Shown here in pieces: positions 57,502-64,000 of a stretch of 64,000 bases of DNA. A program made the translations under genes and the position numbers. Source of the DNA: DASXVX01 sp036504075. Lineage in GTDB: Bacteria > Bacillota > Sulfobacillia > Symbiobacteriales > Symbiobacteriaceae. The stretch's first letter is position 1. Each line of letters opens with the position of its first letter. The notes under the pieces were generated by a model. The model was given only the letters and a program-made list of their open reading frames with translations. It searched no databases and was not told where the DNA came from. The DNA is taken from positions 1 through 64,000 of the forward strand of contig DASXVX010000052.1 in assembly GCA_036504075.1 (NCBI GenBank), written 5' to 3'.

Positions 57502-59322
57502 TTGCGTTTCTTTCGTCGCAGCATTTTTCTGCAACTCACGGCCCTGGTCCAGACCACAACGATCTTTGTCATCCTCGCCGTCGGAGCCGCCGCCTACCTG
57601 GAGATCGGGGCCATCATCCAGAAGCAGATGGAGAAGGACACGGTGAGCCTCGCCGCCACCCTCGCCAAAATCGCCGAACCCGACCTTGTCAAGAATCAGG
57701 ACCTGCCCCCCACCTTCCATGCCTTTGCGCACGATATGATGGAGCAGAGCCAGGGCAACATTGACCTGGTCCTGCTGCAGCGGCTGGACGGCAAGGTCAT
57801 CGCCTCTACAGACGCCAGCCAGATCGGTCAGACCCTGACCGACACAACCACCCGGCAAGTGATGGCCGGCGTGGACAAGCGGTTCACCAGCCTGCGCTTG
57901 AAGAACGACATGGACGTGTCGGTCCCGGTGCATGTCGGTGGCAAGGTCTGGGGCGTGATCCGCATTCAAACCCCCACCAGCGTCTTCGCCACCGTCCTCA
58001 AGTCGGCGGGGCTGCCGCTGCTGGGCGCCGTGCTGGTGATTTTCGTCGTTTCCACCTTCATCACCCGGGCCCGGGCCCGGAAATTCGTCGCGCCGATCCG
58101 CCACCTCTCCGAGCAGGCGCATCGCGTTGCGTCCGGCGACCTGCAAATCCAATTCGACGTGAAGGGCGAAGATGAAGTCGCCCAGCTCTCCCGGGACCTC
58201 CAGACCATGATCCGCGCCATCGCCGGGCTGCTGCGGGAAATCCAGACCACCGGCGACAACGTGGCCGTTTCCAGCCAACAGATGACCGAGTCGGCCATGG
58301 AAGCCGCCCGGGCGGTTGAGCATGTCAACGAGTCCGGCAATGGCGCCAGCGAGCGGGCCGGACAGCAGGCCAAGGACACCGGGGAAGCGGCTGCGGTCAT
58401 GTCCGAACTCTCGGAGGCCATCGACCAGATCGCCAAGGGTGCGGTCGAACAGGCGGGCGGCATGACCCACGCCAACGAGCTGACCACGCAGATGGCCCAG
58501 ATCGTCCAGCGCATCCGCCGGGAGATCGAAGCCGTCGCCACCGCCGCCAAGGCGGCCGAACAGGCGGCAGCGGCCGGCCAGTCCTCGGTCTCCGCCTCCG
58601 CGGAAGGGATGGAGCGGACCCGCCAGGCCGTCGCCACCGTCGCCCAGCATATGCAGCGGCTGACCGCCTCCACCACCCGCATTAATGAAGTCATCACCCT
58701 GATCGGCGAAGTGGCCGACCAGACCAACCTGTTGGCCCTGAACGCCGCCATCGAGGCGGCCCGAGCCGGCGAGGCGGGCCGGGGCTTTGCGGTGGTCGCC
58801 GACGAAGTGCGCCGCCTGGCTAACCGGACGCAGGGGGCCGCCGGCGAAGTCGCCACCCTCGTGACCGCCATTCAGACCGGCACGCAGGAAGTGCTCACCG
58901 CTGTGGAGCAAGGCACGGCCGAAGTGCAGACCGGCAGTGGCCTGTCCGCCCAGTCCGCCCGGTCGCTGCTGGAGATCGTCAAGGCTGTGCAGATGACCGA
59001 GCGGCGGGCCGGGGTCATCCTGCAGGAGGCGGACGCCCTGGCCGGCTCCAGCAGCCAGGTGGCCACATCGATCGGCCAGGTGGCCGCCGTGGCGGAAGAG
59101 AACTCGGCGGCCGCCGAGGAGATGACGGCCGGCTCCCAGCAGGTCCACGGGCTCATCCGGCATGTGGAGGATATCTCCCGGGCAAACGCCGAGGACGTCC
59201 ACCGCGTCGCTCGGGACGTCCACCAACTTTCCGCCACTACCGAAGAGATCGCCGCCGCAGCCGAAGCTATGTCGCTTGCCGCCGGGCAGCTGCAGGAAGC
59301 GGCCCGGCGGTTCAAGGTTTAA
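57502..59322 (+). CDS. Methyl-accepting chemotaxis protein (chemoreceptor 1)
   Basis: 606 residues: N-terminal helix (LQLTALVQTTTIFVILAVGAAAY), a periplasmic-type single-Cache sensor of about 120 residues (QMEKDTVSLAATLAKIA .. VSVPVHVGGKVWGVIRIQ), a second helix (LPLLGAVLVIFVVSTFI), HAMP, and the cytoplasmic signalling coiled coil with hairpin tip EVADQTNLLALNAAIEAARAGE. TTG 57502 follows GGAGG by 7 bases and gives a clean N-terminus; the open frame starts 19 codons earlier. No C-terminal CheR tether is visible. Confidence 0.93.
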   Translation: MRFFRRSIFLQLTALVQTTTIFVILAVGAAAYLEIGAIIQKQMEKDTVSLAATLAKIAEPDLVKNQDLPPTFHAFAHDMMEQSQGNIDLVLLQRLDGKVIASTDASQIGQTLTDTTTRQVMAGVDKRFTSLRLKNDMDVSVPVHVGGKVWGVIRIQTPTSVFATVLKSAGLPLLGAVLVIFVVSTFITRARARKFVAPIRHLSEQAHRVASGDLQIQFDVKGEDEVAQLSRDLQTMIRAIAGLLREIQTTGDNVAVSSQQMTESAMEAARAVEHVNESGNGASERAGQQAKDTGEAAAVMSELSEAIDQIAKGAVEQAGGMTHANELTTQMAQIVQRIRREIEAVATAAKAAEQAAAAGQSSVSASAEGMERTRQAVATVAQHMQRLTASTTRINEVITLIGEVADQTNLLALNAAIEAARAGEAGRGFAVVADEVRRLANRTQGAAGEVATLVTAIQTGTQEVLTAVEQGTAEVQTGSGLSAQSARSLLEIVKAVQMTERRAGVILQEADALAGSSSQVATSIGQVAAVAEENSAAAEEMTAGSQQVHGLIRHVEDISRANAEDVHRVARDVHQLSATTEEIAAAAEAMSLAAGQLQEAARRFKV

Positions 59323-59347
59323 AGCCTACCCGGTTGCGAATGTAACA

Positions 59348-59384
59348 GAACCGCCCCAGTCGCGTCATCCGGCTGGGGCGGTTC
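59348..59384 (+). terminator. Terminator of chemoreceptor gene 1
   Basis: GAACCGCCCCAG pairs perfectly with CTGGGGCGGTTC, 13-nt loop, followed by GTTTCC. Confidence 0.7.
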
Positions 59385-59535
59385 GTTTCCTGCGCCAGGC
59401 CCCGTTCGGGCCGCGTAAGTCCCATAAGTATCCATTTTCTTGTACCAGCTTTGCAATTATAATAAGGTAGTAATACAATTCACGAATGTTGTCTCACTTG
59501 GGGATGAAAAGACCGTAACTAAGCGAGGGAACTCT

Positions 59536-61686
59536 ATGCGTGGGCTGAAAGGGAAGCTGATGGCGCTCATGGGCGCCATCATGGCGATCACGGCCGCCGG
59601 ACTGGCGGGGCTGATACTCTGGCAAGGCAGCCAGGCCCGAGTCTCACAAATCGATGGGCAGATTGCACTCCTGGAGCGAACCTTCACGACCGAGCTCCAG
59701 TCCGACACGGTCTCCGCCTATGCCGGCGCCACTACCCTGGCCAACATGCCGGAAGTGGTCAAGGCATTCGGCGCCCATGATCGCGAGAAGCTGAAGGCTG
59801 CCACCGGCTCTCTCTTTCAGAGTCTGAAGGACCGGGGCGTCGCCCAGATCCAATTCCACGTTCCCCCGGCCACCTCTTTCTTACGGCTGCACCAGCCGGA
59901 GAAGTTTGGCGATGATCTCTCCAGCTTCCGGACGACCGTCGTCCAGGCCAATCAGACGCAAAAACCCGTCACCGGGCTCGAAGAGGGCGTCGCCGGCTGG
60001 GGCATCCGGGCCGTTGTGCCGGTAAACGACGGATCCACGTTCATCGGCACCGTGGAGTTCGGCTTCGACTTCGGCACCGGCCTCCTGCGGCGGCTCCAGA
60101 AACAGATGCCCGGCGAGTATTTCCTCTACCGGATTCCGGCCCCCGCGGACAAGATCGAGCCGGGCAAGCTGAAGATCGCCGCCACGCAGACCGAAGACCC
60201 GTATCCCGTTGCCCAGGCGACGCTCGACCGGGTAGCCAGGGACGGCAGCCACGCGTGGGAGCAGCAGGGCGACCGGCTGGTGGTGGTCATGCCGGTGCGG
60301 AACTTCCAGAACCAGGTGAAGGGCTACCTGAAAGCGGTTTACCCGCTGGCTGCCGTGCAGACCCTCTCGTCGTGGCTCTTCGTCGGCATCCTGGGTGCGG
60401 CGGCCGTGCTGTCGCTGCTGGTGATTTACCTGGTGCTTTCCCGAGCGCTGGCGCCGCTGGGCGCCCTGTCGCAGGGGATGGCGCAAGTGGCCGCCGGTGA
60501 CCTGACCGTCGCGGCGATGGCGGTCAAGTCCCGGGATGAGATTGGCGCGATGGTCAAAGCGTACAACATGATGGCCCACAACCTCCGGCAACTCCTGGCC
60601 GGGCTCACTGAGACCGCCGAAACCGTGGCCCAGTCGGCGGCCAGCCTGACGGAAACGACCGCACAGGTCACCCGGGTGGCCGGCAGTGTGGAAGCGGCCA
60701 TGGGCCAGGTGGCCCGGGGAGCCGAGGACCAGGCGAGTACGGCCGCGCAGGCCACCGACGTGATGGAACAACTGCGCATGGCGATTGGCCAGATCGCGGC
60801 CGGTGCCCAGGACCAGGCTCAGGGCGCCCAGCTGACCTCTCAGGCAGTCGGCGACATGGTCACCGCCATGGATGACGTTGCGGCAAAGGCGGCGGACGTG
60901 CAGTCCACCTCCCGCCAGGCCACCCTCTCGGCCGAAAACGGCCGCCAGGTCGTGGAGCGGACGGTGTCCGGCATGGACCGGATCAGGCAGAGCGTGACGC
61001 AGACGGCCACCCAAATCAAGGCGCTGGGCAAGCTTTCCGACCAGATTGGCTCCATCACGGCAGCGATCTCGGAGATCGCGGACCAGACCAATCTGCTGGC
61101 GTTGAATGCCGCCATCGAGGCCGCCCGTGCCGGCGAGCAAGGCCGGGGGTTTGCCGTCGTGGCCGACGAAGTGCGCAAGCTCGCAGAGCGGGCCGGGCGC
61201 TCAGCCCGAGAGATCGCCGAGCTGACCGGACAGATTCAGCAGGGCACCATGCGCGCCGTCGCCGCCATGGAGCAAGGGACGTCCGACGTGGAGGAGGGCT
61301 CCCGGCTGACCGCAGGGGCAGGGACGGCGCTGGCGGAGGTGCTGGCAGTCGTCGACCGGACAAGCCGGGCGGCGGATGCGATCAGCGCCGCAGCGAAACA
61401 GATCGCCGGCTCCAGCCACCATGTCATGGAGTCGGTGGACAATGTGGCGGCCATTACCGAAGAGAACACGGCCACAACGGAAGAGATGGCGGCCGGCGCC
61501 ACCGAGGTAAGCGAATCCGTGGCCGAGACGGCGGCGATTTCCCGGCGAAATACCGAAACCGCCCGTTCGGTCTCGGCCGCCGTGACGGATATGAGCGGTT
61601 CGATCGGCAAGATCGCTGACGCCGCTGCGGATCTCTCCCGGGTGGCCCGGCAACTGGCCGGCCAGGTGGAGCGGTTCCGTTGCTAA
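59536..61686 (+). CDS. Methyl-accepting chemotaxis protein (chemoreceptor 2)
   Basis: 716 residues: signal anchor (LMALMGAIMAITAAGLAGLIL), a larger Cache-type extracellular sensor of about 250 residues (TSFLRLHQPEKFGDDLSSFR, GIRAVVPVNDGSTFIGTVEFGFDF as in double-Cache/Cache_3 sensors; quoted partly), helix 2 (LFVGILGAAAVLSLLVIYLVL), HAMP and signalling domain with tip EIADQTNLLALNAAIEAARAGE. ATG 59536 follows GAGGGA. It has its own promoter region after the previous terminator. Ligand unknown. Confidence 0.94.
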   Translation: MRGLKGKLMALMGAIMAITAAGLAGLILWQGSQARVSQIDGQIALLERTFTTELQSDTVSAYAGATTLANMPEVVKAFGAHDREKLKAATGSLFQSLKDRGVAQIQFHVPPATSFLRLHQPEKFGDDLSSFRTTVVQANQTQKPVTGLEEGVAGWGIRAVVPVNDGSTFIGTVEFGFDFGTGLLRRLQKQMPGEYFLYRIPAPADKIEPGKLKIAATQTEDPYPVAQATLDRVARDGSHAWEQQGDRLVVVMPVRNFQNQVKGYLKAVYPLAAVQTLSSWLFVGILGAAAVLSLLVIYLVLSRALAPLGALSQGMAQVAAGDLTVAAMAVKSRDEIGAMVKAYNMMAHNLRQLLAGLTETAETVAQSAASLTETTAQVTRVAGSVEAAMGQVARGAEDQASTAAQATDVMEQLRMAIGQIAAGAQDQAQGAQLTSQAVGDMVTAMDDVAAKAADVQSTSRQATLSAENGRQVVERTVSGMDRIRQSVTQTATQIKALGKLSDQIGSITAAISEIADQTNLLALNAAIEAARAGEQGRGFAVVADEVRKLAERAGRSAREIAELTGQIQQGTMRAVAAMEQGTSDVEEGSRLTAGAGTALAEVLAVVDRTSRAADAISAAAKQIAGSSHHVMESVDNVAAITEENTATTEEMAAGATEVSESVAETAAISRRNTETARSVSAAVTDMSGSIGKIADAAADLSRVARQLAGQVERFRC

Positions 61687-61705
61687 ACGCCCTGGCCCGG
61701 ATGCG

Positions 61706-61738
61706 CAAGCGAGGCAGCACACCGTGCTGCCTCGCTTG
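61706..61738. terminator. 15-bp perfect terminator hairpin between convergent genes
   Basis: CAAGCGAGGCAGCAC pairs with GTGCTGCCTCGCTTG around ACC, followed by TGTTT on the plus strand. It ends chemoreceptor gene 2 and may serve the convergent membrane protein gene. Confidence 0.8.
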
Positions 61739-61752
61739 TGTTTGGCCTTCAT

Positions 61753-62277
61753 CTAGGAACTCTTAACGGTTGACTTCGGCCGGTTGCGCAGTCCCCAGGG
61801 CTTGAAGACCGAGATGATCACCAGCAGCGACAGGGCGACCAGTTGGAGCAGGATGCCGCCCAGCAGCACAGTACGTGCGGCGACATAGGCCGGGTTGTGC
61901 AAGGCGTTCAGGCCCTCGGCCGACACGATGGCGATGACCTTGTCCAGCGCCGGATTCACCCAGATGACGCCCACCGCGATGGCCCCAAGCGTGACAACTT
62001 CCTTCACGATGATCCAGGGGGACCGGAACAGCCCCCAGTGCGTCAGCGCCGCAAGCAGAACGCCGGTGACGATCATAGCGATGCCGGCGGTCCGGTGCAG
62101 CAACAGGTCAAGCGATTTCATCATGGCGTAAGCGGCTCCGAATGCACTGACATCCTTCGCGTTGGCGGCAAGCAGGCCGAGAACGAGCGCACAGATCATG
62201 TAGCCCAGCACCCCGGTGGTAAACAGGATATGCGCTGAAAGCAGCCATTTGCGTGGGGTGATCGTGATTCGGTTCAT
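61753..62277 (-). CDS. Four-helix integral membrane protein of unknown function
   Basis: 174 residues with four hydrophobic helices (LLSAHILFTTGVLGYMICALVLGLL, TAGIAMIVTGVLLAALTHWGL, IVKEVVTLGAIAVGVIWV, LLGGILLQLVALSLLVIISVF; quoted in part). HRTAGIAMIVTG and LTHWGLFRSPWIIVKE resemble small uncharacterised Bacillus membrane proteins. ATG 62277 is preferred behind AAAAGGGATG; ATG 62286 is the alternative. Function unknown. Confidence 0.7.
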   Translation of the reverse strand: MNRITITPRKWLLSAHILFTTGVLGYMICALVLGLLAANAKDVSAFGAAYAMMKSLDLLLHRTAGIAMIVTGVLLAALTHWGLFRSPWIIVKEVVTLGAIAVGVIWVNPALDKVIAIVSAEGLNALHNPAYVAARTVLLGGILLQLVALSLLVIISVFKPWGLRNRPKSTVKSS

Positions 62278-62574
62278 TGCGTTCATCCCTTTTGTTAAAT
62301 AGATGGGCGAGGGATGGCTGCGCTGCTGGAAGACGCATCCCCAGGTTAGCAGGCCGGTCTTGCGGGCATGCTGCGCGGTTATGGCGATTTTGTTGAGAGC
62401 GCTCGCGCGGCCCGTGTCGGAGTACAGCAAGCCATTACCATGGCCAAAGCCGCCGGTAATATTCGATCGCAAGCCTTGTCCCACGCTCGCTTGCAGTGAC
62501 CGGTCCCCGTCTCCTGATCACCGTCCTTGTCACCCGATCACCATCCTTGTCTTTTGCCGTAAGACGCCCACTGC

Positions 62575-62645
62575 CGCTAACAAACGCTGCCAAAGCGCTG
62601 ACAGACACTAAAAGTCGCTGACAGACGTTGACAGACGCGCACAAA
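62575..62645. repeat. Degenerate 10-bp tandem repeat, consensus CGCTGACAGA
   Basis: Consecutive units include CGCTAACAAA, CGCTGCCAAAG, CGCTGACAGA, CACTAAAAGT, CGCTGACAGA, CGTTGACAGA and CGCGCACAAA. TGACAGAC recurs at 62599, 62619 and 62629. A related cluster (CGCTGACAGG, CGCACAGACG, CGACTGACGC) follows at 62817-62880. Confidence 0.75.
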
Positions 62646-62937
62646 CCCCGTCGGTCGTTAACTGCCGCAATGCCCCCATTGATCAGCCGTGAGGTCTCTT
62701 CGCCCCACGCCACAGGCGGTTTCCCGCCTCTCGCGCACAATGGGCCGACCGCACTCCCGGACATCTCGTATCATACAGGTATAGAATCCATCAGCCATTA
62801 CTCATGACTGGTAGTTATCGCACAGACCCCATCTGACGCTGACAGGACCGCACAGACGCCGACTGACGCCGACAGCCCCTTAAACCTCGCCCATAAGACC
62901 GAACAAGTATAGAAATAAAAACATTCAATAAGCTATA

Positions 62938-62966
62938 TTGACACGTGTTCCATTTTATGGCATGAT
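62938..62966 (+). promoter_or_regulatory. Sigma-A-type promoter
   Basis: TTGACA, a 17-bp spacer and CATGAT, about 70 bases upstream of the ATG at 63036. The surrounding 60 bp are AT-rich. Confidence 0.75.
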
Positions 62967-63035
62967 AGAACTCAGAAGGCTACGGTGCGGACCCCACCGC
63001 CGGCCTCCAGTCAGATCAGAAAGGAGGTGATTCTC

Positions 63036-63692
63036 ATGGCGACCAAACCGAATCCCGGTCCGAACGAAGAACCCAAGTCCCGGCGGTTCAAACCCGTTTA
63101 CACCAGCGTCGCTCCGGGCGGTGCGCTCTCCCGCGACCCCGAAGGGGCTACGCACTATCCCAGCGGCCGACTCCTGCTTAACGTCGGTGGAACCGATTAC
63201 TGGAAGAGCCTGTGCGAGGCGGAAGGGCTCGAATCTGCGAAGGCTGCCGGCTCCTACCAGGCCGATGATGTAAACATGGTGGTCGCGGTCCGCCCGGTCA
63301 AGAGCACCACGGAAATGGTCGGGCTCACACCCGTCCGCTGGGTCAACAAGGATACCAGCGTGGTCCTCCATCTCGGCGGCGTCTACAAGGAGCATCCGAG
63401 CATGCGGCCCATCGGCAAGCAGCAGGTGACCGTTACCATCGAACCCGACGACGACGGCAACAACTGCCTGATGATCGCACTCCAGACGGCCCTGGCCAAG
63501 CGCACCCGTACCCGCAAGTCCAAGTCCAACTCTGCTTCCGCCGCCAACCCTCCTGCCTCCAACTCGCCTGCTCCCAACCCGTCTGCCTCCAACTCGGCTG
63601 CGGTCAACCCGACCGCTGCCAACTCGCCCGCCTCCGCCTCGCCTGCTTCCAACCCGACCGCTGCCAACCCCCCCGCTGAGAACAGTAAGTAG
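63036..63692 (+). CDS. Unidentified protein with Ala/Ser/Pro/Asn repeat tail
   Basis: 218 residues behind a perfect AAAGGAGGTGA site. The first 150 residues are globular-looking (PVYTSVAPGGALSRDPEGAT, LLNVGGTDYWKSLCEAEG, VVLHLGGVYKEHPSM). A basic segment (KRTRTRKSKSN) then leads to a 55-residue low-complexity tail of PASNS/PAPNP/TAANS units encoded by near-12-bp repeats. There is no signal peptide. The tail composition resembles spore or cell-surface linker regions, but no family is recognised. Confidence 0.7.
   Translation: MATKPNPGPNEEPKSRRFKPVYTSVAPGGALSRDPEGATHYPSGRLLLNVGGTDYWKSLCEAEGLESAKAAGSYQADDVNMVVAVRPVKSTTEMVGLTPVRWVNKDTSVVLHLGGVYKEHPSMRPIGKQQVTVTIEPDDDGNNCLMIALQTALAKRTRTRKSKSNSASAANPPASNSPAPNPSASNSAAVNPTAANSPASASPASNPTAANPPAENSK
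63525..63680. repeat. Near-12-bp coding repeats of the low-complexity tail
   Basis: Units of the type GCC TCC AAC TCG or GCT GCC AAC CCG recur about a dozen times in frame, varying at third positions. Confidence 0.7.
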
Positions 63693-63747
63693 CACGAGCC
63701 TGCGCCCTACATAGAGCTAACTCAACCGAAACATCTACACAACACCG

Positions 63748-63782
63748 AAAACCCCAGCAGTCGTAAACTGCCGGGGTTTTCT
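63748..63782. terminator. Bidirectional terminator
   Basis: AAAACCCC.GCAG pairs with CTGC.GGGGTTTT around a TCGTAAA loop, with A-run left and T-run right. It serves both convergent genes. Confidence 0.85.
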
Positions 63783-63792
63783 GCCTGTTGAC

Positions 63793-64000
63793 CTATGCTT
63801 GATACACCGCTTCGCGCAGTTTCTTGAGGTCTTCGTTCTCCAGGTACTCGTCGTACGACATTTGCTTGTCGATCAAGCCGTTCGGTATAATCTCGATAAT
63901 CCGATTGGCGATCGTTTGCACGAACTGGTGGTCATGCGATGTGAAGAGCATGGACCCCTTGAAGTTCATCATGCCGTTGTTCAGCGCGGTGATCGCTTCC
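63793..64000 (-). CDS. ABC-F family ATPase, C-terminal part (YbiT-like)
   Basis: The window holds the last 69 codons of a gene that continues past the right edge. The text ITALNNGMMNFKGSMLFTSHDHQFV contains the H-loop/switch histidine (SHD) of an ABC ATPase. It is followed by ANRIIEIIPNG and LIDKQMSYDEYL, the second-domain end typical of ABC-F translation factors of the YbiT branch. Family members act on the ribosome E site and carry no membrane domain. Partial, so length and first domain cannot be checked. Confidence 0.85.
   Translation of the reverse strand, partial: EAITALNNGMMNFKGSMLFTSHDHQFVQTIANRIIEIIPNGLIDKQMSYDEYLENEDLKKLREAVYQA

Larger units (their letters stand above)
62278..63035. 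other. Gene-free 750-bp region with periodic repeats
   Basis: No gene is supported. It holds a 20-bp direct repeat (GATCACCRTCCTTGTC at about 62516 and 62536), two clusters of 10-bp periodic repeats (62575-62645 and 62817-62880), then an AT-rich promoter segment for the next gene. Confidence 0.5.

Noticed and set aside
1..64000. tRNA or rRNA genes, insertion sequences with intact transposases, prophage genes
   Set aside because: I looked for characteristic motifs on both strands and found none that could be supported by eye.

Overview
The window is a GC-rich chromosomal segment of an endospore-forming, low-branching Firmicute. It has a gerA-type spore germination operon, an SpoIIAA-like STAS protein, lipoprotein-anchored binding proteins and frequent TTG/GTG starts preceded by strong AGGAGG-type ribosome binding sites. 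The combination (very high GC, sporulation genes, OFA-type transporter, many TPR and secreted proteins) resembles Symbiobacterium. That assignment is inference from gene content; no marker gene is present.

Layout. 1-3828: type I restriction-modification hsdM-hsdS on the minus strand, with a small coupled ORF behind hsdS and hsdR not visible. 4045-7827: two secreted proteins (copper-amine-oxidase-type stalk domains; beta-propeller plus CARDB). 7961-10460: a membrane protein, a bacterial RRM protein and an OFA-family MFS transporter. 10544-13788: UvrD/PcrA helicase, FMN split-barrel protein and nucleoside phosphorylase. 14080-18018: cyclase, AllG-like (DUF1116) and AllF/FdrA-like proteins, a carbamoyl-transfer type locus. 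18457-27625: a STAS protein and then a long, tightly overlapping cobalamin salvage and uptake operon (btuC-btuF-btuD-cobO-cobU-cobQ-cbiB-cobS-cobD) behind a B12 riboswitch with terminator. Two micro-ORFs are wedged between its genes. 27790-31714: DinB protein, a gene-poor decayed stretch, an unusual twin CX3C protein and an SBF-family carrier. 31881-35979: gerA/gerB/gerC plus a small two-helix ORF.

36023-41690 is the most unusual accessory region. Two arrays of helically phased A-tracts lie upstream of an auto-operator-bearing marR gene, which overlaps a frameshifted methyltransferase. Next comes a decayed ABC-2 permease, then a TPR protein followed by a 45-residue exported peptide gene (Rap/Phr-like architecture). 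Divergent from these is a small secreted protein with two micro membrane ORFs. Last is an ABC ATPase truncated at Walker A, which may be the other half of the transporter that the island interrupted.

41780-55530 is a complete alpha-1,6-glucan (dextran-type) utilisation locus: a binding protein, two permeases, a membrane-anchored GH66, a cytosolic GH15, a cytosolic GH66, a 1504-residue secreted GH15-GH66 fusion, and a ROK regulator. A plausible flow is secreted cleavage, ABC import, and cytosolic trimming to glucose. 55711-61686: a RocB-like M20 peptidase and two chemoreceptors. 61753-64000: a small membrane protein, an intergenic stretch with about 10-bp periodic repeats, a protein with a low-complexity tail, and the C-terminal end of an ABC-F ATPase.
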